Of a DNA stretch of 64,000 nt, positions 36,017 to 45,589 are shown piece after piece. Position 1 is the stretch's first letter. Each line of letters opens with the position of its first letter. Below the pieces are notes generated by a model. It did no database searches. It was not told the origin of the DNA and saw nothing but the letters and a program-made list of their open reading frames with translations. A program made the translations under genes and the position numbers. Source of the stretch: Dendrobium chrysotoxum (taxonomy: Eukaryota > Streptophyta > Magnoliopsida > Asparagales > Orchidaceae); NCBI GenBank assembly GCA_019925795.1, contig CM034307.1, forward strand, positions 1,302,001 through 1,366,000, written 5' to 3'.

Positions 36017-36555
36017 CCACCGAAAATTAATATTTTTTTTGTAATGTAAGTAATTGCAGAGTTTTTTTAGCTTTAGTCTCATTTTAGCATAAATCCTAAA
36101 ATTTTTATATTATCATTCAATTTTATATTATTATTTATATTAATTAATTTTTTAATTAATAGATATTTATATTTAAAAAGTTTAAAAAATCTTATCAGCT
36201 ATGTATAAATATTTTATTATTTTTTTGGGTGGTGTTCTTAACAGGTGTCTTTATATAGAGCTCGTTGTGCAATGTTGGAGACTGGAGGGCTGAGAAGTCG
36301 CTGAAAGCAACGCCGCTTTTCGAATCTATTTGCTATCGCCAGCTTTTGCTTTGTAGTGTTTTGCTTTACATTAGATCAATTTAATAAAATACTAAAATCC
36401 CTCTATAAAATATGAGCCATCCATCTTATTTATCTGAGTAATAATAGAACTATTATTTTTTTGTCAATAATAAATCAGTCGTATGCTATTACATTTGTGA
36501 GAAAAAAAAAATTTATTGTCCTCAGTGAATTGGTAAAAAAAAATATCAGTTCTTG

Positions 36556-37111
36556 TAAGAGTGTCAACGGGTTGATGGATCGAGTTCGAATCCGATCTTA
36601 ATTTAGTCAATCTGAATCCGACATGTTTAATAAACGGCTTAAAAATATTAACTCAGATTTGACCCGCTAGTAATCCAAACTCGACCAGTTAACTTGTTTA
36701 AGTTTTAAAAAATATATATATAACTTGTTAAGTATGAAATTTAGCATATTTGATAAAAAAAATAAGAAGATTATATCTACAAAGTAAAAAAAATTAAGAA
36801 AAAAATATGAATTGGGTCATTTTCAAGTTAAAAACGGGTTCATAGGTCAACTCGAATCTGATTTATTTACTAAGCTAGTCAATGCGAATTTGGATTTTTT
36901 GGGTTGGGTTAAGTTAGGTCATTTTTTGGTGAAATTATTACGTGCAGTCACCATATGCCGTCTAGAGGCGAATCAGGACACGCTACGTCATTTTTTGCCA
37001 TATATCGGTGATGTGTATCGCTGTATACTGGGATGATGCGGGGCATCTTGATTCACCTCTGAACAGTCTGATAACCGCACGGAATAATTTCTCCATTTTT
37101 CGACACCCCTA
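36556..37111. mobile_element. hAT-like element (older copy)
   Basis: The ends TAAGAGTGTCAACGGG and CGACACCCCTA are imperfect inverted repeats related to those of 42676-43229. Flanking octamers AGTTCTTG (36548-36555) and AGCTCTTA (37112-37119) match at 6 of 8 positions, consistent with an old 8-bp hAT duplication. The interior has GACCCG/CGGGTT words. A foldback MITE is nested at 36930-37093. No transposase is present. Confidence 0.6.
36930..37093. mobile_element. Foldback MITE nested in the hAT-like element
   Basis: The left part (GAAATTATTACGTGCAGT ... AGAGGCGAATCAGGA) is the inverse of the right part (TTGATTCACCTCT ... CCGCACGGAATAATTTC). Arms are about 45 bp with some mismatches and enclose about 70 bp. 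Confidence 0.65.
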
Positions 37112-37547
37112 AGCTCTTATCATCAAAGCAATCATTAGTCATAGTATAGATGTCAGTTATGCATCGGAGTCAAACTTATATTGAGTAGCAACCTTCATTT
37201 TATACATTAAGATCATAATTGCCTCATTTTTTTCTACAAAAAAGTAAATATATATAATTTATAATATTATTTTTTTTAAAAGTTGACTGAATTTTTATTT
37301 TTATTTTTATTTTATTTTCTTACAACAATCAAATGGGAATGGAGATCGATATATTCATAGTCTCTTTTTACTATCCCTTCTCTTACAATGCAATTTTAAA
37401 AATTTTGATATTTAAGACGTTAGAAATTTTAAATACCATTATCACAATAAAAAAAAAAAAATACAATTATCAACATATGACGCCTATGTATAGTGCAGAG
37501 AATGAAAAGTTATATCAAACCAATTTTAAATGAAATTTGCTCTCTTA

Positions 37548-37656
37548 GCCTTCGTTTGAGACAGCTTTAGATCATTATCTTTCCCTTAAATTTTAGATAT
37601 TTTTATATTAAAAAGCAACTTTACAAAGCAGTAAGAAAGTCATCCCAAATGAAGCC
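37548..37656. mobile_element. Palindromic MITE (copy c)
   Basis: A 109-bp foldback with ends GCCTTCGTTTGAGAC and ATCCCAAATGAAGCC, flanked by TTA at 37545-37547 and 37657-37659. The right TTA is shared with the next MITE. Confidence 0.85.
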
Positions 37657-37659
37657 TTA

Positions 37660-37780
37660 GGCTTCGTTTGGGACGACTTTCTTGCTGCTTCTTAAAGCAG
37701 CTTTTTAGTACAAAAATTTTAAATTTTTTGTACTAAAAGCTGCTTTAAGAAGCAGTAAAAAAGCTGACCCAAACGAAACC
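37660..37780. mobile_element. Palindromic MITE (copy d), directly abutting copy c
   Basis: A 121-bp near-perfect foldback with ends GGCTTCGTTTGGGAC and ACCCAAACGAAACC, flanked by TTA (37657-37659 and 37781-37783). It has the longest arms of the five family members seen here. The sharing of one TTA with copy c suggests insertion of one into the other's target duplication. Confidence 0.9.
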
Positions 37781-38310
37781 TTAGTATCACAATCAAAACC
37801 CTAAAGTGTTGTATATTCATAACATAATCAATTAAAAATGTATCATAGAAATGCTTTCCTCACCTAAGGACATGTAATTTTGCATTACAAGTCATGATCC
37901 TTAGAGCAAGTCTCTTTTATCTGGCATGAATATTATTAAGACACCTAAGGGTCTTCTTAATATGCTAAGTAGTGACATTCTTAAACCCGATCGAGTAACT
38001 CTGATTACTTATAACTGTGCTATCTTATTTATTTCTTTCTATAAAGAATTTCATTTGATTTTATATTTGAAATTTAATGATGTATTAATCTTTATTTGTG
38101 TGATATATAATATATAGGCAACCGTTATGCATTTTTATATTTATAGGAATATATATATTAGTTTAACCAATTTAATCCTTTCAATAATAGAAGACATGCA
38201 CATGATGCATACAACAAAATCAATAAACCCCAAGCATTATTAACTAAAAAATCATTTAAAAAAAAGGGCCAAATCTAGCTATTAATAGAACAACAATGAA
38301 CACAAACATG

Positions 38311-40590
38311 ATGAGTGCCAAGCTCCAATAACAATTGTTAGAGCACCTGTTGTAACAATTATGGTCGTTAATCAGGGTTTTGCTCTAGCGGCTCTCCTCG
38401 ACGTTGTATGTTCGTCGTGGCCCTCGATGCTTCATTCGCTCTCAGGGAAGTTGTTTCTCCACTTCTCGGCTCTTTTTCTTTGGCTTTCTTGTATGTTTTT
38501 TGTTGTGTTCATCTGATTTTTTCGCCTTTGGCCGCTTCTTCGACTTGAATGGCAGTCAATCGGCTGAACGACCTTGGATTATTAAATGGGCAAAAGAATT
38601 CTGGTTCCTTTTTAGATGCCCTGTCCAGGGCTTCCTCTTCGGTGGCTTTCCTCGAACTTAAAACCACTACCCATTGCGGGTTACCATTGTTGTAGATTTC
38701 GGGAGAGGAGATCCTTTCTCTTGCAGCCCCTTTCGAATATGCATTGATTGGTAAATTCCCAAGTCGTCAACCTGCTCTCAACTCAATACGAAAATTTTTC
38801 TTTAATCTCAAGTTAATCGGTGATTTCTCGGTTACTCTCTTGAATCTTATGCGTGTTTTGATTAAGCTAATGAATGACTTGGATTACAGTAGAGTTTTTT
38901 CTCATCGTTCTTACTTTGCTAACAATTGCTTATGAAAGTAATTAAGTGGTCTTCTTTTTTTGACATTGCTATGGAATCCCCCATTATCCCCATTTAGGTT
39001 TTGATTCCTAATCTTTTGCCCCATCTTTTCTCTCCTAATTATATCCTTCACGGTCTATGACCGCTATTTGGTCGCCCGTTAAAAACTGATAACGCTATTT
39101 TGTCTAGATCGTGGCCCTCTGTTACTCGTGTGCTGGTTGAATTAGAAATCACAAAATGTTATCCCGGACATGTGTGGCTTGGCCCTGAAAAATTTGTGTA
39201 TATTCAACATGTTGAAATGGAGGAGTTCCCTCCCTTTTTGTGATCAATGCAAATCTATGGGGAATTTTAAAGTTGATTTTCATATCCTTCGCCCCCATTT
39301 AGATAAAATTCCCATGAACATCCCTAAGCCTATGTTTGTTGGTTGATAAAGGTAACGATAATTTAGATCCTAATGGTAGTTATGATGTTGTTGCTTAAGA
39401 AACTGTGGAAATTTTTAATATTGCTAACCTAGTGCTGGCTCCTGTTGCAGGGTCTTCTGATGTTTATCGAGTTGAGTTAAATGTGCCTTCGGGAGATGTT
39501 GTTGACTTACTTCTTCAGGTGCCTTTGGGTCCATCTGATCCTACGGTGATGCCTAATAGTTTGGATGTTTCTAATAAAGTGCCTATAATTGATATACCTC
39601 TTTCACCTATTTCTAATGATGCGTTGATTGATTTGGGTTTGGTGAATCAGAAGTTAGATTTGCATTCTAATAAGAATCCGATTGATCATTTTGATTGGCT
39701 AGTTAACTGTGATTTGTCATCTAACGGGGGTTTTGGGAAGGGTAACGATGGGCTTGGTAATGGCTCTCGGGAGGTGTATGATTTGAATGTGGTGCAAGTC
39801 GCTAACGAGGGATTTTCCAATGTTGTTGGAAAAAAAAGAAGAAATAAAAAAACAACAAAAAGATGAAGCAGCTTTTCAAGTACTCCGAGAGTTGGTCTTC
39901 TTGATCATTATTTCTTTTGTTTTGCTATGTTGTTGTTGGGCTCCCATGGTGTTGGGGTTTTCTGTTCTGTGTTGGTTGGTTTGGTCGTGGCTTGGCTTGG
40001 GTTCTCGTTGCCTGGTTTGTGGGTTGTTTGGCTTGATCCATAACCCAGTTGTCGGGTGTGGCTTGTTAGTTCGTTGTTTGGCTTGTTCTGTAGCTTGTTT
40101 GCCTAGTGTGGGTCGTTGGTTCGTTATTTTGTTTTCTTTGTTGGCTTATTCGTTTGCTTTGGAGCTTCTTCCTATATGATAGGGAGCTGACTTTTTGGAT
40201 CTTTGTTTGTGGGGGATTGATCCATCTTGTCTTCAAGGGATTGCCTTTGGTTCCATTCTAGTTCATCCTTGGAGGTTATTGGCTATCTATGAGGTAATGT
40301 TTTGGCTTTAAACTTTTGCAGGTCAAGTTTTAGTTGTTGCAGCAGCTTCCTGATCATGTCCAATGGATCCAAGCCTTCTTTTTTTTTTAGGGTGGTTGCC
40401 TCTTGCTCTGCTGTACATTTTGGTTTTTTGGTTGTTTTAGCTTGTGCTGTAGTATGATCCAAAGGCTCTTTTTTCTTCCTTTTTTCTTGTAACTCATTGG
40501 AGCAGCAGAGGGTTATTGGACCTTTTAAGAACTTGTACTATTTTTGCTTAATCAACGCATATACCCTCATATAGGTTTTAATTAAAAAAA
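38311..40590 (+). mobile_element. L1-type LINE carrying ORF1 but no ORF2
   Basis: Direct repeats AATGAACACAAACATG (38295-38310) and AATGAACTCAAACATG (40591-40606) are a 16-bp target duplication with one change. The right one directly follows a short A-tail. Inside are an ORF1 region (about 38400-39866) and a G/T-rich 3-prime region with no reverse transcriptase. The element is therefore bounded and complete as inserted, not cut by a later event, and resembles 'half-L1' elements. Confidence 0.75.
38400..39866 (+). pseudogene. L1 ORF1 (DUF4283/zinc-knuckle type) relic
   Basis: Three parts in different frames: an N-terminal part with RPWIIKWAKEFWFLFRCP (about 38560-38625); a central part (about 39080-39260) with DNAILSRSWPSVTRVLVELD, GHVWLGPEKFVYIQHVEMEE and a C-x-x-C zinc-knuckle start; and an acidic C-terminal frame (39405-39866) ending in a basic KKRRNKKTTKR tail. 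This order is that of plant L1 ORF1 proteins. Frame changes make it non-functional. The same protein region occurs, more decayed, in the L1 at 45590-48411. Confidence 0.7.
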
Positions 40591-40606
40591 AATGAACTCA
40601 AACATG

Positions 40607-41137
40607 TCACATAATTTTGAAGAAAAAAAAGATATATATTTTTTAGCACAAGATTTTATTATATATACATCATTTATTGTAATTTGCTGACCCAAATACT
40701 TCATTAAGTTCGTGCATCATCATCAGAGTTTTTTATTCAAATTTTTTATAATCAAATATCTCATATTGAAGCACACATTTATAATTTTAGAGCACAAAAA
40801 TAAATCCATTGTGATTGACATATTCAGCTTAATTTAGATTTTATTTATGACGGTTTTCTTAATACTTCTTATTAAAGTAATTTTTGAGTATAAATTTTTT
40901 TTTAGAACTTGGGGCTTATACAAACCAAAAACTCTTAAATCGTAACTTTTAAAATACTTAAAAGAGAAAATATTAAAAGTGTCCTTATTACAGAAAATAA
41001 ACTATGAATGTTTAAGCTATCATAGTAGACAATGATAGCCAACAAATCAAACATGGACACCATTATGTTACTATATGTATATATTGCTTATGTTGCTGAT
41101 CGATCTGTCTGCTGGACTGTCACTCCAATCGAGAAGA
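40607..41137. other. AT-rich spacer downstream of the thaumatin-like gene
   Basis: Nothing coding is seen. This lies 3-prime of the minus-strand thaumatin-like gene and would contain its 3-prime UTR and polyadenylation signals, which I could not place with confidence. Confidence 0.4.
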
Positions 41138-41815
41138 TTAAGGGCAGAAGGTGACTCTGTAGTTGGTGCCGCCGGGGCAAGTGAAGGTGCTGGTCTGGTC
41201 ATCCTTGGGATAGCTGTAGGCGTCCGGGCAAAGGTTCTTGAAGAACCTCGAGTAGTTGGTCGGCCCACAGCTTCCGGAGTTGCAGCAATACTCATCCGTC
41301 TTAAACACCGTGCAGGCATTATTGCACCCTCCCGGAGCCTTCAGCTCCGCCGGGCACTGCCCGATGATATCCGCCGCGCATCGGATTCCGTGGCAAGACC
41401 CGCTTGGCGTCGCCGGGCTGAAATCAAGCCCCACGTTGTACCCGTCGATATCGGAGATGTCGAAGAAGTCGAGATTCTGGTACTGGTTGAGGGAGAACTC
41501 CGCCAAGGTATTCGGCGGCGAGCCGTAGGCGGTGCAAGAGAGTTTTCCGCCGCAGTCGCCGGTTTGGCAATGACCGTTACCGGAGGCGTCGAAGGAGCAG
41601 CCGGTGCGGGCCCACACGCGGCCGCTGGTGGTCCCGGCCGGGACGTTGATGGTCCATGTTTGGCCGCTGTTGAGCTGGGTGCCGCCGCCGGCGGGGACCG
41701 CGGCGGCCCAGACGGTGTACTGGCATTGGTTGACGATGGTGAAGGTAGCGGCTTTGAGAGGGGTTAGGAGGGTGAGGAAGGTGAGGGGGAGGAGGACGAA
41801 GGAAATTGCTGCCAT
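41138..41815 (-). CDS. Thaumatin-like protein (PR-5 family), intronless
   Basis: A secreted defence-type protein of 225 residues. Residues 1-22 are a hydrophobic signal peptide ending LKA before mature ATFTIVNQC. All 16 cysteines of the large thaumatin fold are present (31, 73, 83, 88, 94, 141, 146, 154, 164, 168, 177, 178, 183, 196, 213, 224), forming eight disulfides in the family. The thaumatin signature is GNGHCQTGDCGGKLSC (79-94). Acidic-cleft residues E106, D119 and nearby aspartates are kept, as in antifungal, glucan-binding members. NYS at 187-189 is a possible N-glycosylation site. It ends at the FCP typical of the family. High GC stands out from the AT-rich surroundings. Family members can also be osmotin- or permatin-like; I cannot tell the subgroup. 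The protein is intact. Confidence 0.97.
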   Translation of the reverse strand: MAAISFVLLPLTFLTLLTPLKAATFTIVNQCQYTVWAAAVPAGGGTQLNSGQTWTINVPAGTTSGRVWARTGCSFDASGNGHCQTGDCGGKLSCTAYGSPPNTLAEFSLNQYQNLDFFDISDIDGYNVGLDFSPATPSGSCHGIRCAADIIGQCPAELKAPGGCNNACTVFKTDEYCCNSGSCGPTNYSRFFKNLCPDAYSYPKDDQTSTFTCPGGTNYRVTFCP

Positions 41816-41864
41816 TATGTTTGATTAATGAATTTCTTTGCTTCTGTAATGAATTGGGGGATCG

Positions 41865-41875
41865 TTTATATATAT
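41865..41875 (-). promoter_or_regulatory. TATA box of the thaumatin-like gene
   Basis: The minus strand reads TATATATAAAC about 50 nt upstream of the start codon at 41815, implying a leader of roughly 20-25 nt. It is the only TATA-like motif at a sensible distance. Confidence 0.6.
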
Positions 41876-41880
41876 GTATA

Positions 41881-42675
41881 TAGGAGGAAGGAAGCTTTTA
41901 AAGAAAAGTCTGATTTTTATTTTGTGATGATGCGTGGAAAGGGTCGAGGAAGGAAGCATTCAAAGTCTAGATGGTAAAAGCGCAATTCCACGCAATGTGT
42001 GAAATTTCTCGCATGAGCAAATACTATTCTTAGTGCATTAAATCTAACATGGCGGTCTCCCCCATTTTGATTTTGCCACCTAAAATATTTTATTAAATTT
42101 GTTTGGAGACTGTTCGTAGCAATCTTCGTTTTTTGTGAAATTAGGGTTTAGGGAGGGGAACTTAATAAAGGAACCCGATCCTTCAAAAAATATCTAATTT
42201 TCATTTCCATAATCGCCCCCTTAGCTTAATTGTATGACTCATGAGAATAACATAGGCTATCCTGAGAAATTTTTTTTTTTTTTTAACTCTAAGATAATAG
42301 TTTTAATAGATAACAATTAAAGAAAATATTTTTAATAAAGAAAACATAGATATTGTAAATCAGAAATAGTTATCGCATCTCCAGTCAAACGTCATTTACC
42401 TATTTGTAGCTTCGGTAAGCATCCACCTGAATTGCAAATAGGAACATATTTTTGCGCTTTATCTCGGTTGTGAATAGTGCGATGCACATAATGAGGCTGC
42501 ACTGTCACCCAAACAACAACTGAATGTCATTCTGATCACACTCTTATTCATAAATATAAAAAAGAGATAAGAAAAAAAAAAAATATATATATATATAAAA
42601 TATTCTTTTTTGATGTTAAAAATGAAGTTCGGTTGAAGACGAATTACTGTTTGATATAAATGTTATAGTATTTTT
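41881..42675. other. Upstream region of the thaumatin-like gene
   Basis: No gene is seen. Poly-T and poly-A runs (about 42270, 42573) and mixed non-coding sequence. It would hold the distal promoter of the minus-strand thaumatin-like gene. Confidence 0.4.
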
Positions 42676-43229
42676 TAGGGGTGTCAATATTTGACACGAC
42701 AAGAAAACCCGACTCGAACCCGACCCGGAAAACCCAACTCGAACCCGACCCGAGTTCAAAACGGGTCGGGTTCGGGTTCAGGAATTCGACCTGTTTGAAA
42801 AACGGGTCGGGTTCGGGTTGACCCGACGGGTTGCCGGGTCAACCCGAAAACCTGTTTAAACGCCTGCCGCGAAGCCTGCCGGCCCTGCCCCGGCTGCCCG
42901 CGATCCTGCCTGGCTGCCCGAGCGCCTGCCCAGCTGCCCGCGCGCATCCGCACACCAGCTCGCGCGCCCGCCGCGCACCCGTGCGCTTGTCCGCGCCCTC
43001 GAACGCACCCGCCAGCGCACCCAGCGCGCCCGCCCGCGCACCCAGCCCACCCGCGCGCTCCCGGCTTCCCGTGTCGGGTCGGGTCAACCTGGCAACCCGC
43101 CGAGTCGGGTCCGGATTTGGATTTCCAACCCGTTTACCGACCCGGGTCGGGTTAGGGTCGACCCGTTTGAACGCGGGTCATTCCGGGTTCGACCCGAACC
43201 CGACCCGTAACCCGAAATTGACACCCCTA
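42676..43229. mobile_element. hAT-like element with ACCCGACCCG repeats
   Basis: Inverted ends TAGGGGTGTCAAT and ATTGACACCCCTA are perfect over 13 bp. Flanking octamers GTATTTTT and ATATTTTA share the core TATTTT, consistent with an aged 8-bp duplication. The subterminal regions repeat CCCGACCCG/CGGGTCGGGTT on both sides in mirror orientation; the centre (42860-43075) is GC-rich, built from GCCCGC/GCGCACC words. Open frames there on both strands are composition effects. No transposase is seen. Confidence 0.72.
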
Positions 43230-43630
43230 ATATTTTAAGTGGAAAATAGATTTTTTCGGTTGGATATGCCCTCATCCTCATAACTTGAAGAAAAAAATGA
43301 CAAATTATCATAAGTATCCTTATTTGAATTTTCTCCTATTGTGGTTGAATCAGTATCCTTATTGAGCTATGATTTCTTTTCATTTTAATCTTCTTTAAAA
43401 TATTTTGAACCATTTCGTCCAAGCAAGTACATGATCTACTTTTTTAATAGGGAAGACTTTTCTAAATTTCATTCAAAGATAGAGATGAATATTTCACCTT
43501 GTAGTTTAACCTTTTTTTTTTTTTTTACCTTGAAGTTGAACCATATATGGTCATGAGAGTGACAGAATGCTAATTAATTGCCTGGTCAATAATCTCTTCT
43601 TATGGAGAGACAAACAATTAGAAATTTTAT

Positions 43631-44004
43631 CTTCTACATGGCCAGTACTCCATGTGTTGGAAACTTGAAGTTGAAGTAGTTGATTTCATCATTTTTTTCT
43701 AAAGCTATTTACGAGTCAAGTCTTCCACAATGAAATATATATATTTAAAAAATATGAAAATATTGAAGAGGAGCATTTTGGCACTGATCTGATGAGCACT
43801 GTGGTGTTAGATCATGAACTCTCTCATTTGATTGCTTGGTCAGAAAGAAATTGAAAGAATAAAAGAAGAAAAAGGAGAGAGAAAAGTGATTTCACCATTT
43901 TTAACTTCTACATGGCCAGTCCATGTGTTGGAAACTTGAAGTTGCAGTAGTTGATTTCACCATTTTTCTCTGAAGCTATTTACAAGCCAAGTCTTCCACA
44001 TTGC
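43631..44004. repeat. Direct duplication of a 95-bp segment
   Basis: The segment at 43631-43731 (CTTCTACATGGCCAGT ... AAGTCTTCCACA) recurs at 43914-44004 with about a dozen differences. The intervening DNA shows no gene. Confidence 0.85.
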
Positions 44005-44536
44005 TTAATATAAAATCTATCTAGCTCTTTTATTAATAGAGATCTGTTCAAATATATATCGAGCTCACTGTAAAATGGTCAAGATGAATATGTTTCTAAA
44101 TTAAAGAGAGTTTCTGTTTGTAACAATATTAGCATTATCGGCTTATGGGAGGCTAAGAGTTAAAGAAAGAAGACGCAGAGAAGTGCATCATAGATCTATG
44201 CTTATGGCCAAGCACAGTCGACGTAGGAAAGTGGAAGAAAATGCAAGGAAGCTGCAGCAGAAATAAAGGGAATGCATGGTTTTTAGACAAAGGCGAAATC
44301 AACTTGTGAACCTTCACGTTTGAAGACACCTGGTTGGCTCATAAGAGAAGATCTCCAGTTTTTTATTTTGGTCACATGCAGTTAGGCATATCACTGTCAT
44401 GACCAGCTTTATGTGGAAAGACTTCATTGATCTGTAACTTAATTCTGAAGAAGTTAAGAAAGTTCTTCCATGTTGGAGCAGCTTGAATTTATTAGTTTTG
44501 AATGTTATAAGTTATGTCGATAGAGAGAGAGATTTA

Positions 44537-44656
44537 GGCTTTGTTTGGGACGGCTTTCTTAGTGCTTCTTAAAGCTGCTTTTTAGTACAAAATTTTTTAT
44601 TTTTGTACTAAAAAACTACTTTAAGAAGCGGTAAAAAAGCGGTCCCAAACGAAGCC
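44537..44656. mobile_element. Palindromic MITE (copy e)
   Basis: A 120-bp near-perfect foldback with ends GGCTTTGTTTGGGACGGC and GTCCCAAACGAAGCC, flanked by TTA at 44534-44536 and 44657-44659. Same family as copies a-d. Confidence 0.9.
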
Positions 44657-44659
44657 TTA

Positions 44660-45436
44660 ATGTTATAAATTTCAACATAGCTTTCTATTTTATAAGGTAA
44701 CAATATATTTTTTTAAGTAACAGAATTATTGATATATTACTTAAATCATATATTAATAATAAATAATAATAATTATACATAATTTTTTAAAATCCAAAAT
44801 TTTATATCATAATTTGTTCATACTAATTAACCTACCGATTGCTATGGACATTCTTTTTATTTATTTATATATATATTTGCTAGAATGAGAAATGAAATTT
44901 TTTATTTTCTACCTTACATTTTGGAAAAGTATTCTATGTAATCATTCAACTAATTAATTTTAAATGTAAGTTTCTATGGAATCTAATGCTATCAACATTA
45001 TTCAATCATTTATTAACCAATGCAAATTTTAAATATTTATATCTTTGGAAATTAATAATATTATTTTTAAATATTATTTTATATATTTTCTTCAATCATC
45101 TTAAATATAATAAAGATTAAATATTTATTTACATGTTACTAATTCTTGATTCAATTACTATGCACAAATGCCGCATTTAACATCTTGGAATTGTATTTTT
45201 TTAACACAATTAAGAAAATACAAACATGTTTTGAACTAAATAATTGTTAAATTATCTATTTAATTTATATTTTTTTAGAATTATAATTAGAAATACAAAA
45301 CATACAGATATTTATAATTATAACTCTATATTTTATATTTATTTTTCCTAATTTAAAACAAATATTATTAAAATTATCTATCTAAAAGCTGTAAATTATA
45401 TTGAAATCAAAATACTAGTTAAAATCAATATATTAT

Positions 45437-45494
<58 letters not shown>

Positions 45495-45589
45495 AAAACT
45501 TATAATAATCACAATAATCAAATAATATAACTATTATTTTCTTATTTTAATATTTCAATTTAATGAAAGTTCCATGAACTTTTCTCTCT
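44660..45589. other. AT-rich spacer with (TA)n
   Basis: Very AT-rich DNA without genes, including an uninterrupted TA run at 45442-45492. Confidence 0.6.
45442..45492. repeat. (TA)n microsatellite
   Basis: About 25 uninterrupted TA units. Confidence 0.95.

Larger units (their letters stand above)
33479..36046. mobile_element. Small CACTA-like element split by a solo LTR
   Basis: The left end CACTGTAGTAAAAATGTCAT is mirrored by a decayed right end (TTTTTTTTGTAATG), and the inner parts of the terminal repeats, TTTTCCGGTGG and CCACCGAAAA, also mirror. TAA precedes (33476-33478) and follows (36047-36049), a 3-bp target duplication. Subterminal DNA has TTTCCGACGGTAAA/TTCGTCGGAA-type repeats. Without the nested LTR (34143-36016) it is about 690 bp, has no coding content, and starts CACTG rather than CACTA. 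Confidence 0.7.

Noticed and set aside
39787..40179. Plus-strand hydrophobic open frame after L1 ORF1
   Set aside because: It overlaps the ORF1 end in another frame and continues into the G/T-rich 3-prime region; the Trp/Cys/Leu-rich peptide reflects composition.
41075..41767. Long plus-strand open frame opposite the thaumatin-like gene
   Set aside because: It is the antisense shadow of a GC-rich coding region; its translation has no recognisable domain.
42831..43238. Open frames on both strands in the hAT-like element
   Set aside because: They arise from GC-rich simple words; peptides are Ala/Arg/Pro repeats.
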